In this document: positions 44,660 through 54,473 of the stretch, one piece after another | Layout: each line of letters starts with the position of its first letter | Numbering within the stretch: the stretch's first letter is position 1 | NCBI RefSeq assembly: GCF_001651875.1 | Contig: NZ_LNQB01000083.1 | Location: forward strand, 377,130 to 441,129 | From: Sinorhizobium saheli | GTDB lineage: Bacteria; Pseudomonadota; Alphaproteobacteria; Rhizobiales; Rhizobiaceae | Direction of reading: 5' to 3' | DNA length: 64,000 nucleotides | Position numbers and translations under genes: made by a program | The notes under the pieces: generated by a model | Seen by the model: only the letters and a program-made list of their open reading frames with translations | The model's database searches: none | Told to the model about the DNA's origin: nothing

Positions 44660-45904
44660 ATGAACGGAAACGACACCTTCAACGGCGAACGGACCAGCCT
44701 CTGGCGCAATGCGCGGCTTGCAACGCTCGAGGATCTGGGGTCGCTCGGGATTGTCGAGAAAGCTGCGGTCGCAATCCGTGGGGAACGGATCGTCTTCGCG
44801 GGCGCTGAGAGCGAGCTGCCCGCCGACCTCGCCAAGGCCGACCAGGTGATCGACTGCGACGGCCGCTGGATCACGCCGGCGCTGATCGACTGCCACACTC
44901 ATCTCGTTCACGGCGGCAACCGAGCCCGTGAATTCGAGCTGAGGCTCGAAGGGGCGACCTATGAGGACATCGCCCGCGCCGGTGGCGGCATCGTATCGAC
45001 GGTAAAGGCGACCAACGCGCTCTCCGTAGACGAACTGGTGCAAGCCGCGCTTCCGCGGCTCGATGCGCTGCTTGCCGAGGGCGTCTCGACGGTCGAGATC
45101 AAATCGGGCTATGGCCTCAACATCGAGGCCGAGTTGAAGATGCTGCGCGCCGCACGCGTCTTGGGACACGTCCGCCCCGTCCGCGTCGTCACGAGCTATC
45201 TCGCCGCCCACGCGACGCCGCCGGAATATAAGGGCCGTCACGGCGATTACATCGCTGACGTCGTTCTGCCGGGCCTCGCCCGGGCGCATGCCGAAGGCCT
45301 CGTCGACGCCGTCGACGGTTTTTGCGAAGGCATTGCCTTCTCGCCGGCCGAGATCGCCACTGTCTTCGACAGGGCCAGGTCGCTCGGCTTGCCGGTGAAG
45401 CTCCATGCCGAACAGCTTTCCAACCTCGGCGGTGCCAGGCTTGCCGCCTCCTACGGTGCGCTTTCGGCCGATCATCTCGAATATCTCGACGCCGAGGGCG
45501 CAGCGGCGATGGCAAAGGCCGGGACGGTCGCCGTGCTCCTGCCCGGCGCCTTCTACACGCTCCGGGAAAAGCAATTGCCGCCGGTCGAGGCGCTGCGGAC
45601 GGCCGGAACGCGGATCGCCGTCGCCACGGACTGCAATCCGGGCACCTCGCCGCTGACCTCTCTGCTCATGACCATGAACATGGCGGCGACGCTCTTCCGG
45701 CTGACGCTGGAGGAATGCCTCGCCGGCGTCACCCGTGAGGCCGCCCGCGCGCTCGGCATACTCGACCAAACCGGCACGATCGAACCGGGCAAGTCGGCGG
45801 ATCTGGCGATCTGGGACATCGAGACGCCGGCGGAACTGATCTACCGCATCGGCTTCAACCCACTCTCCGAGCGGATTTTCAAGGGCAAAAGGATTCCCCG
45901 ATGA
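44660..45904 (+). CDS. hutI: Imidazolonepropionase
   Basis: A 414-residue amidohydrolase that converts imidazolonepropionate to N-formimidoyl-glutamate. The metal motif is [20 protein letters not shown] (H79, H81). [28 protein letters not shown] and [12 protein letters not shown] follow, the usual sites of metal and substrate ligands. GGCGGAG lies seven bases before the ATG. It is first in the hut operon, behind the palindromic operator, and overlaps hutH by 4 bp. Confidence 0.95.
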   Translation: MNGNDTFNGERTSLWRNARLATLEDLGSLGIVEKAAVAIRGERIVFAGAESELPADLAKADQVIDCDGRWITPALIDCHTHLVHGGNRAREFELRLEGATYEDIARAGGGIVSTVKATNALSVDELVQAALPRLDALLAEGVSTVEIKSGYGLNIEAELKMLRAARVLGHVRPVRVVTSYLAAHATPPEYKGRHGDYIADVVLPGLARAHAEGLVDAVDGFCEGIAFSPAEIATVFDRARSLGLPVKLHAEQLSNLGGARLAASYGALSADHLEYLDAEGAAAMAKAGTVAVLLPGAFYTLREKQLPPVEALRTAGTRIAVATDCNPGTSPLTSLLMTMNMAATLFRLTLEECLAGVTREAARALGILDQTGTIEPGKSADLAIWDIETPAELIYRIGFNPLSERIFKGKRIPR

Positions 45905-47436
45905 CCATTGTTCTCAAACCCGGTTCCGTTCCGCTCAAGGATCTGGAAACGATCTACTGGACGGGAGAGCCGGCGCGGCTCGACCCCGCCTTCGACGCCG
46001 GCATCGAAAGGGCCGCGGGGCGCATCGCCGAGATCGTCGCGGGCGATGCGCCCGTCTACGGCGTCAACACCGGCTTCGGTAAGCTCGCCTCGATCAAGAT
46101 CGACAGCGCCGATGTGGCGACCCTCCAGCGCAACCTCATCCTCTCCCATTGCTGCGGCGTCGGACAGCCTCTGCCGGAGAACGTCGTGCGCCTCATCCTG
46201 GCGCTAAAGCTGATCTCGCTCGGGCGCGGCGCCTCCGGCGTGCGCCTCGAACTCGTGCGCCTGATCGAGGCGATGCTGGAAAAAGGCGTCGTCCCGCTGA
46301 TCCCGGAAAAGGGCTCCGTCGGGGCTTCCGGCGACCTCGCGCCGCTTGCCCATATGGCCGCCGTGATGATGGGGCACGGCGAAGCCTTCGTCGCCGGCGA
46401 GCGCATGAAGGGCGAGGCCGCCCTGGACGCCGCCCGACTGTCCCCGGTCACGCTCGCCGCCAAGGAAGGCCTGGCACTGATCAACGGCACCCAGGTTTCG
46501 ACGGCGCTGGCGCTCGCCGGCCTCTTCCGCGCGCATCGTGCGGCGCAGGCGGCGCTCATCACCGGCGCGCTCTCGACCGATGCGGCCATGGGCTCATCCG
46601 CCCCGTTCCATCCCGATATCCATACGCTGCGCGGCCATCGCGGGCAGATCGACACGGCCGCCGCCCTGCGCCGGCTGCTTGAACACTCGGCGATCCGCGC
46701 CAGCCACATCGAAGGCGACGAGCGGGTGCAGGACCCCTATTGCATCCGTTGCCAGCCGCAGGTCGATGGCGCCTGCCTCGACCTGCTGCGGTCCGTCGCC
46801 GCGACGCTGACGGTCGAAGCCAACGCCGTGACCGACAATCCGCTGGTGCTCTCTGACGACGCCGTCGTCTCCGGCGGCAATTTCCACGCCGAGCCGGTCG
46901 CCTTCGCAGCCGACCAGATCGCGCTTGCGATTTGCGAAATCGGGGCCATCGCGCAGCGTCGCATCGCGCTGCTCGTCGACCCGGCTCTGAGCTACGGCCT
47001 GCCGGCCTTCCTTGCAAGGAAGCCCGGCCTCAATTCGGGACTGATGATCGCCGAGGTCACCTCGGCCGCGCTGATGTCGGAGAACAAGCAGCTCTCGCAT
47101 CCCGCTTCCGTCGACTCGACGCCGACCTCGGCAAACCAGGAAGACCACGTGTCGATGGCCTGCCATGGCGCCCGCCGCCTCCTGCAGATGACCGACAACC
47201 TGTTCTCGATCGTCGGCATCGAGGCGCTCGCCGCCGTGCAGGGCATCGAATTCCGCGCACCGCTTGCGACCAGTCCGGAGCTCCAGAAAGCTGCGGCCGC
47301 GGTGCGGGCGGTCGTCCCGGCACTCGAGGAAGACCGGTATATGGCCGACGATCTCAAGGCGGCGGGCGCGCTCGTCGCCTCCGGCCGTCTCGCTGCCGCC
47401 GTCTCGAGCGGAATCCTCCCGGGCCTGGAGCGCTGA
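45901..47436 (+). CDS. hutH: Histidine ammonia-lyase
   Basis: A 511-residue lyase that removes ammonia from L-histidine to give trans-urocanate. The self-forming MIO cofactor comes from A142-S143-G144 in [14 protein letters not shown]. Other family signatures are [12 protein letters not shown] near 53-64, [13 protein letters not shown] and [14 protein letters not shown]. Length is normal. It overlaps hutI by 4 bp and is followed one base later by hutG. Confidence 0.97.
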   Translation: MTIVLKPGSVPLKDLETIYWTGEPARLDPAFDAGIERAAGRIAEIVAGDAPVYGVNTGFGKLASIKIDSADVATLQRNLILSHCCGVGQPLPENVVRLILALKLISLGRGASGVRLELVRLIEAMLEKGVVPLIPEKGSVGASGDLAPLAHMAAVMMGHGEAFVAGERMKGEAALDAARLSPVTLAAKEGLALINGTQVSTALALAGLFRAHRAAQAALITGALSTDAAMGSSAPFHPDIHTLRGHRGQIDTAAALRRLLEHSAIRASHIEGDERVQDPYCIRCQPQVDGACLDLLRSVAATLTVEANAVTDNPLVLSDDAVVSGGNFHAEPVAFAADQIALAICEIGAIAQRRIALLVDPALSYGLPAFLARKPGLNSGLMIAEVTSAALMSENKQLSHPASVDSTPTSANQEDHVSMACHGARRLLQMTDNLFSIVGIEALAAVQGIEFRAPLATSPELQKAAAAVRAVVPALEEDRYMADDLKAAGALVASGRLAAAVSSGILPGLER

Positions 47437-47437
47437 G

Positions 47438-48253
47438 ATGGCTGTCGTCGAAGTCCGGCAAGGCACCTCGCCCGTCATTCTCGGCTTTCCGCACACGGGC
47501 ACCGACGTGCCCGCGACGATATGGGAGCGGCTGAACGATAACGGCCGCTTGCTTGCCGATACCGATTGGCAAATTCACGAGCTCTATGAAGGCCTGTTGC
47601 CGGAGGCGACCACCGTCCGCGCGACCTTCCACCGCTACGTCATCGACGCCAACCGCGACCCGGCAGGCATCAGCCTCTACCCCGGCCAGAACACGACCGG
47701 TCTCGTGCCGGAGACGGACTTCGACGGCGTGTCGATCTGGAAGGAGGGCGAAGGCCCGATGGCGGCCGACATCGCCGCAAGGCTCAGGGACTTCCACGCC
47801 CCCTATCACGCGGCGCTTGCCGCCGAGATCGCCCGCGTCAAGGCGATCCATGGCGTGGCCGTGCTCTATGATTGCCACTCGATCCGCTCGCGCATTCCCT
47901 TCCTCTTCGAGGGCAGGCTGCCGGACTTCAATATCGGCACTGATATGGGCAGGACCTGCGCACCGGCGATCGAAAAGGCAGCCGTCGAAATCGCGGCAAA
48001 TGCAGATGGTTACAGCCACATCCTCAACGGTCGCTTCAAGGGTGGCTGGACGACGCGCCACTATGGCCGGCCGCAGGAAGGCATGCACGCGATCCAGATG
48101 GAACTGGCGCAATCGACCCATCTCGCAAGCGAAGCGCCACCCTTCGCGCTCGATGCGGTCAAGGCCGAACGGCTGCGCCGTCATCTCAGAGGCATTCTCA
48201 AAGCCATCGAAACACAGGCATTCGACCTAAAACGGACAGGAAGCGAGGCATGA
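47438..48253 (+). CDS. hutG: N-formylglutamate deformylase
   Basis: A 271-residue metal-dependent hydrolase of the N-formylglutamate amidohydrolase family. It starts [18 protein letters not shown] and contains [25 protein letters not shown] and [15 protein letters not shown]. It splits N-formyl-glutamate into glutamate and formate. Its presence means the two-step HutF-HutG route is used rather than the arginase-like formiminoglutamase. HutF, which makes its substrate, is not in the window. ATG 47438 is one base after hutH; the longer frame lies within hutH. Confidence 0.93.
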   Translation: MAVVEVRQGTSPVILGFPHTGTDVPATIWERLNDNGRLLADTDWQIHELYEGLLPEATTVRATFHRYVIDANRDPAGISLYPGQNTTGLVPETDFDGVSIWKEGEGPMAADIAARLRDFHAPYHAALAAEIARVKAIHGVAVLYDCHSIRSRIPFLFEGRLPDFNIGTDMGRTCAPAIEKAAVEIAANADGYSHILNGRFKGGWTTRHYGRPQEGMHAIQMELAQSTHLASEAPPFALDAVKAERLRRHLRGILKAIETQAFDLKRTGSEA

Positions 48254-49929
48254 ACATGGACAACCCGCGCCACAATATCCGCGAAGTGCGCAGCCCGCGC
48301 GGAACCGAGCTCAGCGCCAAGAGCTGGCTGACCGAAGCGCCGCTCAGGATGCTGATGAACAATCTCGACCCGGACGTCGCCGAGAATCCGCACGAGCTCG
48401 TCGTCTATGGCGGCATCGGCCGGGCCGCCCGCACCTGGGCGGATTTCGACCGGATCGTCGCGACGCTGAGGGACCTCAACGAGGACGAAACGCTTCTCGT
48501 CCAGTCCGGCAAGCCGGTCGGCGTCTTCCGCACCCACAAGGATGCGCCGCGCGTCCTCATCGCCAATTCCAACCTGGTGCCGCACTGGGCGACCTGGGAC
48601 CACTTCAACGAGCTGGATAGGAAAGGTCTTGCCATGTACGGCCAGATGACCGCCGGCTCCTGGATCTATATCGGCACGCAGGGCATCGTCCAGGGCACCT
48701 ACGAGACCTTCGCCGAGGCCGGCCGCCGGCATTATGGCGGCAACCTCAAGGGCAAGTGGATCCTGACCGGCGGTCTCGGCGGCATGGGCGGCGCGCAGCC
48801 GCTCGCGGCCGTCATGGCCGGCGCCTGCTGCCTGGCGGTCGAGTGCAATCCCGACTCGATCGACTTCCGCCTGCGCACCCGCTATCTCGACGAAAAGGCG
48901 GAAACGCTCGACGAGGCCCTCGCCATGATCGACCGCTGGACCAAGGCCGGCGAGGCGAAGTCCGTCGGTCTCCTCGGCAATGCCGCGGAGATCCTGCCGG
49001 AAATGGTTCGTCGCGGCATCCGCCCGGATATCGTCACCGACCAGACCTCCGCGCACGATCCGATCAACGGCTACCTTCCGAAGGGCTGGACGATCGCCGA
49101 ATGGAAGGCGAGGCGCGAGAGCGATCCGAAGGCGGTCGAAAAGGCGGCACGCGCCTCGATGCGCGACCACGTCGAAGCGATGCTCGCCTTCTGGGATGCC
49201 GGCATCCCGACGCTCGACTACGGCAACAACATCCGCCAGGTGGCGAAGGACGAGGGCCTGGCCCGCGCCTTCGACTTCCCGGGCTTCGTCCCGGCCTATA
49301 TCCGCCCGCTCTTCTGCAAGGGGATCGGCCCGTTCCGCTGGGCGGCGCTCTCCGGCGATCCGGAGGATATCTACAAGACCGACCGCAAGGTGAAGGAACT
49401 GCTGCCCGACAACGAGCACCTGCACAACTGGCTCGACATGGCGCGCGAGCGCATCGCCTTCCAGGGCCTGCCGGCGCGCATCTGCTGGGTCGGTCTCGGC
49501 GACCGCCACCGCCTCGGCCTCGCCTTCAACGAGATGGTGCGCACCGGCGAATTGAAGGCGCCGATCGTCATCGGCCGCGATCATCTCGACTCGGGCTCGG
49601 TGGCCTCGCCGAACCGCGAGACCGAAGCGATGCAGGACGGCTCGGATGCGGTTTCCGACTGGCCGCTCCTCAACGCTCTCCTCAACACCGCCTCGGGCGC
49701 TACCTGGGTGTCGCTCCACCACGGCGGCGGCGTCGGCATGGGCTTCTCGCAGCATTCCGGCATGGTGATCTGCTGCGACGGCACCGACGATGCGGCCCGG
49801 CGTATCGAACGCGTGCTCTGGAACGATCCGGCAACCGGCGTCATGCGCCACGCGGATGCGGGCTACGACATTGCGCTCGGCTGCGCCAGGGACAAGGGAT
49901 TGCGGCTGCCCGGCATTCTCGGAAACTGA
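48250..49929 (+). CDS. hutU: Urocanate hydratase
   Basis: A 559-residue NAD+-dependent enzyme turning urocanate into imidazolonepropionate. Family regions include [15 protein letters not shown] near 52-66, [32 protein letters not shown] (the NAD-binding glycine-rich loop), [16 protein letters not shown] and [17 protein letters not shown]. Size and motifs are complete. ATG 48250 overlaps the hutG stop by 4 bp; ATG 48256 is also possible. It is the last gene of hutIHGU. Confidence 0.96.
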   Translation: MNMDNPRHNIREVRSPRGTELSAKSWLTEAPLRMLMNNLDPDVAENPHELVVYGGIGRAARTWADFDRIVATLRDLNEDETLLVQSGKPVGVFRTHKDAPRVLIANSNLVPHWATWDHFNELDRKGLAMYGQMTAGSWIYIGTQGIVQGTYETFAEAGRRHYGGNLKGKWILTGGLGGMGGAQPLAAVMAGACCLAVECNPDSIDFRLRTRYLDEKAETLDEALAMIDRWTKAGEAKSVGLLGNAAEILPEMVRRGIRPDIVTDQTSAHDPINGYLPKGWTIAEWKARRESDPKAVEKAARASMRDHVEAMLAFWDAGIPTLDYGNNIRQVAKDEGLARAFDFPGFVPAYIRPLFCKGIGPFRWAALSGDPEDIYKTDRKVKELLPDNEHLHNWLDMARERIAFQGLPARICWVGLGDRHRLGLAFNEMVRTGELKAPIVIGRDHLDSGSVASPNRETEAMQDGSDAVSDWPLLNALLNTASGATWVSLHHGGGVGMGFSQHSGMVICCDGTDDAARRIERVLWNDPATGVMRHADAGYDIALGCARDKGLRLPGILGN

Positions 49930-49936
49930 CAAGAGC

Positions 49937-49985
49937 GCTGCATGTCACCTCAAATCGACCCTGGTTCAGGGGCAAGACATGCAGC
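49937..49985. repeat. Inverted repeat after hutU
   Basis: GCTGCATGTC at 49937-49946 pairs perfectly with GACATGCAGC at 49976-49985. An inner CCCTG/CAGGG stem lies between them. It resembles a palindromic intergenic repeat seen in rhizobia and may also shape the 3' end of hut mRNA. Confidence 0.55.
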
Positions 49986-50008
49986 AATCCCAAAGTGCTG
50001 CAGCGACC

Positions 50009-50041
50009 TCCCGCACTTGTTCAAATGCAATTAGTGCGGGA
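50009..50041. repeat. Nine-bp hairpin with a 15-base loop
   Basis: TCCCGCACT at 50009-50017 pairs with AGTGCGGGA at 50033-50041. There is no strong T-tract, so it is either a weak terminator of hut or part of the leader of the small membrane protein gene 74 bp downstream. Confidence 0.5.
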
Positions 50042-50114
50042 GAGTCTTTCCTTTGGACATTCCCTCCATAGTTAAAGCCTTGTGGCCGCAAGGCATTCAT
50101 GGGAGTGGGGATAA

Positions 50115-50276
50115 ATGTCCGTATTGATCAGCATACTGATTACGTTTCTGGTCGTCGTTCTGGTGCTTTACCTCGTCAACCGCCTGCCGATGGACGGCCG
50201 CACCAAGCAGATCGTCCAGGTCATCGTCATCATCATCGGCATCCTCTCGCTGCTGAGATATCTCGCCGTATTCTGA
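50115..50276 (+). CDS. Small two-helix membrane protein (Thivi_2564-like)
   Basis: A 53-residue protein with two hydrophobic segments (about residues 3-20 and 34-52) joined by the polar turn NRLPMDGRTKQ. The pattern fits the small, widely spread Thivi_2564-family membrane proteins of unknown function. Purine-rich GGGAGTGGGG stands five bases before the ATG. It lies 185 bp after hutU with hairpins between, so it probably has its own promoter. The stop is 12 bp from the convergent M81 gene. Confidence 0.78.
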   Translation: MSVLISILITFLVVVLVLYLVNRLPMDGRTKQIVQVIVIIIGILSLLRYLAVF

Positions 50277-50288
50277 TCAGGAGAACAT

Positions 50289-51722
50289 TCAGGTCCAGCG
50301 CGCCGAAAGCCGTGCGCGCGGCTGAAAATCGAAATCCCGATCGAAGGGAAAGACCGGTCGCCGCCGGCGCTCGCTCGGCAGGTGCTCGATGTCCTGATTG
50401 ACGACACCTTCGGTCAGCGCCATCAGGTTGGGGTTGGCGATCGGCGCGAGTTCCGGCGAAAGATAACCGGACTTGACGACGAGCAGGCGCACACTCTCCG
50501 GGTCGAGACCGAGGCGGCGGAAGTCGTCGATAGCGTGATAGGGGCGCCGCCGCGCCGCCAGCACGGCGACGATGCCGCCGACTTCAACCACGGCCTGGCG
50601 TTCGGCCGCTGGTCCCGGATCGTCGAGGCGGATGACCTTTGCCGTGACGTCCACGGCCGGGCTCGACGGGTCGAGACTGCCGCCAATTCTCAACGTCAGC
50701 GATCCCCCCGCGCCACTCGCGAAGCATGCCTCGACCGCCGGCCGGTCGGTAATGCCGGCGATCAGCGCATCCCTCCAGCCGCGACTGATGAGCGCCTTCA
50801 GCACATCGGCGCGGTCGCCGACGCCGCCACCCGTCGGGTTGTCGCCGGAATCGGCGAGGATGACGGGCTTGGTCGTCGCCCGTTCGGCGACATCGAGCAT
50901 GGCGTCGAGCGATCCGGCCACCGGCCCGAAACGGAATTTTTCCCGTGCATTCCAATAGGCTGCGGCAATTTCCTCCGCCGCTTTCGAGGCTGCCGCCATG
51001 TCCGTTCCGGTCACGACAGCAGCGGCCGTCGCCCGCGGCTCGTCCGCCCAAACATAGCCCACCATCAGGCTTGCATCGAGAATGCCGGGGCGGCGGTCGA
51101 ATTCCGGCAGGGCGAGGTAAAGGCTCTTCGCCGGCTCGTCCTCGGTCGAGGTGCGCTCGCCCGGCAGAAGCAGCGGCACGGGCACCCAGGCGATACCGGG
51201 CCGCGTGCCGGTGCGCAGCGCCTCGACGACCATCGACCATGCCCGAACCATGGTTTCGTGCGTATCGATATGCGGCGCAGTGCGGTAGGCGGTGAAGATG
51301 TCGATCTGGTCGATGATCCGCTGACTGACATTGCCATGGAGATCGTAGCTGACCGCCAATGGACAATCCGGCCCGACGACGGCGCGCGCGGCCGAGATCC
51401 AGTCGCCCTCGGCGTCGTCCATGCCATCGACCTTCACCGCTCCGTGCATGGCGAGATAGAGCCCGTCGAGCGGCAGGGCTGCCTCCAGCAAGGCAAGGAA
51501 CTCCGCCTTGAAGGCGTCGTAGGCGGCGCGCGAGACCGGCCCGCCCGGAACGGCGCGCGCATGAAGGAGCGGAACAGGCTCGATCGCCTCCGCCGACAGA
51601 AAGCTGAAGTAGTCCGACCTCAGGAGGTCGCTCCCTTCAAGAACCCGGAAATCGTCGACCGTCATCAGGACGGGCGAATAGGTGCTGCATTCCGTATGGA
51701 TTCCGCCGACGGCGATCCGCAT
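50289..51722 (-). CDS. M81-family (MlrC-like) metallohydrolase, copy 1
   Basis: A 477-residue protein of the MlrC/DUF1485 family. Features in order: MRIAVGGIHTECSTYSP (1-17), YLAMHGAVKVDGMDDAEGDW, SYDLHGNVSQRII, TAPHIDTHETMVRAW, and ADSGDNPTGGGVGDRADVL, with the His and Asp residues expected to bind zinc. The named enzyme, MlrC, cleaves linear microcystin, but most family members have unknown amide or peptide substrates. ATG 51722 starts at the first conserved strand. It is the last gene of the RidA-RpiR-SDR-hexosaminidase operon, 11 bp after the hexosaminidase. A second member lies at 56353-57834. Confidence 0.87.
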   Translation of the reverse strand: MRIAVGGIHTECSTYSPVLMTVDDFRVLEGSDLLRSDYFSFLSAEAIEPVPLLHARAVPGGPVSRAAYDAFKAEFLALLEAALPLDGLYLAMHGAVKVDGMDDAEGDWISAARAVVGPDCPLAVSYDLHGNVSQRIIDQIDIFTAYRTAPHIDTHETMVRAWSMVVEALRTGTRPGIAWVPVPLLLPGERTSTEDEPAKSLYLALPEFDRRPGILDASLMVGYVWADEPRATAAAVVTGTDMAAASKAAEEIAAAYWNAREKFRFGPVAGSLDAMLDVAERATTKPVILADSGDNPTGGGVGDRADVLKALISRGWRDALIAGITDRPAVEACFASGAGGSLTLRIGGSLDPSSPAVDVTAKVIRLDDPGPAAERQAVVEVGGIVAVLAARRRPYHAIDDFRRLGLDPESVRLLVVKSGYLSPELAPIANPNLMALTEGVVNQDIEHLPSERRRRPVFPFDRDFDFQPRARLSARWT

Positions 51723-51733
51723 GGTTCTGCGCC

Positions 51734-53653
51734 TCACAGCATGGGGCCCAGGGGCGCGATTGCGGCGAAGCGCAGCCAATCCTTCTGCGCCTTCGGCGTC
51801 CAGGCCGCCTCGGCGATCGCCGGCAGGCGGGGGAAGACCAGGCGGTTGAAATAGTCGCGCGACAGGAAATGCTCCGACCAGATGCAGGCCTGCACGCCCT
51901 TCATGCGGCTCTTCAGTTCTTCCGGGAACTCACCCTCCGCCTCGTAAGCGTAGGTATGCTCCGGCGTCGCCGTGCCGGCCCAGCTGGCACCCGGCTCCTG
52001 CCAGGCATCGGCCTGCGCCATATCGAGGTAATAGGCCTGGCCCGGCGTCATCACCACGTCGTATCCCTCGCGCGCGAGTTCGATCCCGACCCTGGGGTTC
52101 TCCCAGGCCATCAGCAGCGTGTCCTCGGTGCCGACGCCGCCGCCATGGGCGACCTCGTTCCAGCCGACGAGCTTGCGGCCGCGCGCCGTCAGCATCTGCT
52201 TCACCTTCTTCAGGAAGTGGGATTGCAGCGCGAAGGTGCCGGAAATGCCCTGCACTTCCATGAGCTTGCGCGCCAGCGGCGAAGCAAGCCATGAACCATT
52301 GGCCACCTCGTCGCCGCCGACATGGACGTAGCGGCTCGGGAAGAGCGCGACCATTTCGTCGAAGACCTTTTCGAGGAACTCGTAGGTAAACGGCACCGCA
52401 GGATTGAGCGCATTGTTGGGGTAGCCCTGGACCGAATGGTAGCTCTCCGGCGCCTCCTGCCCGTCCGCAAGCTCGGGAAGCGCCACGAGGGCCGCGGTGC
52501 TGTGGCCGGGAATGTCGATCTCCGGAACCACCTCGACATTGAGTGCTGCGGCATGGGCGACGATCGCCTTGACCTCCTCCTGGGCGTAGAAGCCGCCGAC
52601 CGGCGCGGCGCCATTGCCGAGTTGCGGCAGCAGCGGCTCGTCCGGCCCGCGCATGACGCCGAGCGTCGTCAGCGTCAGAAAGGCCTTGATCTCCAGCCGC
52701 CAGGCCTCGTCATCCGTCAGATGCCAATGGAAGACGTTGAGCTTGAACCAGGCAAGGATGTCGATCAGCCGCATCACGTCGGCGGTCGGATAGAATTGCC
52801 GCGCAACGTCGAGATGGCAGCCGCGCCAGCCGTAGCGCGGCTGATCGGCGATCGTGCCCGCGGCGGGAAAGCGGAACCTCGCCGCATGACGGCGGGCGCC
52901 GTCGAGAAGCTGCGCGAGCGTCGTCAACCCATATTGCCGTCCGGCGGCTTGACCGTATTCGAGCCGGATTTCCCGGCCCGAGAAGGCAAGCCTGTAGGCT
53001 TCGCCACCAAGCTCACCGCTCTTGGCGAAGACGATCGGCCGGCCCTGCCCGGACGGTGCCAGGCTGAAGGGGGCGTGGCCGGCGGGGAAAAGGCGATGGT
53101 GGAGCGCGAGCACATTGTCGATCGCCTCCATATCCTCTGCGCTGCTTCCGGCGGCCGGAAAGAGCACGTCGGGCAGGCCTTCTCCGGCCACCGCATCGAT
53201 CTTCGCCGGCCAGGGCTGCAACGCGAAGGGCAGACCGACCCGCCCCTCCGGCAGCCGCGCCGGCGGCGGCTCGCTCGTGGCTCCTTCCAAACGCAGGTCC
53301 GACACGGCGACCGGCACGTGCCGCCCATCGGAAAGCGTCAGATAGGCCGATTTCGCCCCGTCGGTGCAGTGCCTCGCCTCCCGGTTCAGGCCGCTGACGG
53401 AGAAGGTCCAGCTCTCCCCGCGCGCAAGAACCAACCCTTCAGGCGGCGCGAACTCATGGAAATTGGCGTTGCGGCGCAGGAAGGTTGCATTCTGGCAGGC
53501 GGCGGGATCAACGACGCGGGTGAGCGAGGTGTAGACCAGGCGGAAGCCGCTGAGGGGCAGTTCCGAAAGGTTGAAGAGCACGAAGGTGAGGCGCCCTTTG
53601 GGGCCGCCCTCCGGCTGCCACGCGGATTCAAGGCGATAAGAGACCGGCTGCAT
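51734..53653 (-). CDS. Beta-N-acetylhexosaminidase, GH20
   Basis: A 639-residue glycoside hydrolase. The N-terminal 120 residues form an extra beta domain, then comes the GH20b domain (about 125-270). The catalytic barrel begins at RYGWRGCHLDVARQFYP. NVFHWHLTDDEAWRLE and the catalytic pair D448-E449 in YVHVGGDE are present, so substrate-assisted cleavage of terminal GlcNAc or GalNAc is expected. No signal peptide is visible, which suggests action in the cytoplasm on imported oligosaccharides. GGGAGGATT precedes the ATG. It sits between the SDR and M81 genes of one operon. Confidence 0.92.
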   Translation of the reverse strand: MQPVSYRLESAWQPEGGPKGRLTFVLFNLSELPLSGFRLVYTSLTRVVDPAACQNATFLRRNANFHEFAPPEGLVLARGESWTFSVSGLNREARHCTDGAKSAYLTLSDGRHVPVAVSDLRLEGATSEPPPARLPEGRVGLPFALQPWPAKIDAVAGEGLPDVLFPAAGSSAEDMEAIDNVLALHHRLFPAGHAPFSLAPSGQGRPIVFAKSGELGGEAYRLAFSGREIRLEYGQAAGRQYGLTTLAQLLDGARRHAARFRFPAAGTIADQPRYGWRGCHLDVARQFYPTADVMRLIDILAWFKLNVFHWHLTDDEAWRLEIKAFLTLTTLGVMRGPDEPLLPQLGNGAAPVGGFYAQEEVKAIVAHAAALNVEVVPEIDIPGHSTAALVALPELADGQEAPESYHSVQGYPNNALNPAVPFTYEFLEKVFDEMVALFPSRYVHVGGDEVANGSWLASPLARKLMEVQGISGTFALQSHFLKKVKQMLTARGRKLVGWNEVAHGGGVGTEDTLLMAWENPRVGIELAREGYDVVMTPGQAYYLDMAQADAWQEPGASWAGTATPEHTYAYEAEGEFPEELKSRMKGVQACIWSEHFLSRDYFNRLVFPRLPAIAEAAWTPKAQKDWLRFAAIAPLGPML

Positions 53654-53677
53654 GGGAATCCTCCCGAAAGGGATTGG

Positions 53678-54472
53678 TCAATAATGGCTGGATTGCGAGA
53701 AGGTGCGGGCGATTTCCGCCTGGCCGGCGGTCAGGCCGCAATCGACCGGCAGGCAGACACCGGAAATGGCGCTCGCCTGCGGGCCGGCCAGGAAGTGAAC
53801 GGCATTGGCAACGTCCTCCGGATCGACGATGCGCTCGAGCGGATACCAGCGCTTCGCCTCATCGAAGACCTGCGGATTGGCCGCCGCACGCGCCTTCCAG
53901 GCCTGCGTGCGGACCGTGCCCGGCGCAACCGCATTCGCGCGGATGCCGAACTTGCCGTATTCGACGGCGATCAGCCGCGTCAGATGCAGGAGCCCCGCCT
54001 TGGCGGCGCTGTAGGCCGGGTGGCCAAAGACGGCCATGCCGTTGACGGAGGCGATGTTGACGACCGAACCCCGGCTCCGCTTCAGCATCTCCTCGACCGC
54101 TCGGAAGCAGAGGAAGGCCGCCTCGAGATTGAGCGCATTGTCCATGCGCCAGATCTCCGGCGTCGTATCGTGCAGGCTGACGGCGCGTGCCGCTCCGGCA
54201 TTGTTGACGAGCGTGCGGACGAGGCCGCGCGACGAGGCCGCCTCCGCCATCGCCGCGACGCTACGGGCATCCGTCACGTCGCAGGCAACGGCGACAAAAC
54301 GCGCCTCGTCCCCGAGATCGCGCGCCGCCCTTTCCGCGGCCCCGCCATCGATGTCGGCGAGCACGACGACGTCGTGCCCCTCGGCGAGGCGCCTGGCAAT
54401 GGCGCGGCCGATATCCCCGGCGGCCCCGGTGACGATCGCGATGGCTTTGGGCGCAGGCGTTTCCTGTGGCAC
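53678..54472 (-). CDS. Short-chain dehydrogenase/reductase
   Basis: A 264-residue SDR. The cofactor loop TGAAGDIGRAIARRLAEG lies at about residues 15-32, VVLADIDG follows the second strand, NNAGAA is present, and the catalytic serine and YSAAK stand in NIASVNGMAVFGHPAYSAAK. LNLEAAFLCFRAVEEML matches sugar- and polyol-type SDRs. I choose GTG 54472, one base after the RpiR stop and with GGAG upstream; longer frames would overlap RpiR. It probably oxidises a sugar derivative, but the substrate is not readable from sequence. Confidence 0.87.
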   Translation of the reverse strand: MPQETPAPKAIAIVTGAAGDIGRAIARRLAEGHDVVVLADIDGGAAERAARDLGDEARFVAVACDVTDARSVAAMAEAASSRGLVRTLVNNAGAARAVSLHDTTPEIWRMDNALNLEAAFLCFRAVEEMLKRSRGSVVNIASVNGMAVFGHPAYSAAKAGLLHLTRLIAVEYGKFGIRANAVAPGTVRTQAWKARAAANPQVFDEAKRWYPLERIVDPEDVANAVHFLAGPQASAISGVCLPVDCGLTAGQAEIARTFSQSSHY

Positions 54473-54473
54473 G

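Noticed and set aside
48181-49932. 583-codon minus-strand frame opposite hutU
   Set aside because: hutU is unmistakable on the plus strand; the antisense frame is a GC-driven shadow.
50289-51722. Calling the M81 genes microcystinases
   Set aside because: Family membership alone does not show microcystin degradation, and mlrA/B/D are absent.
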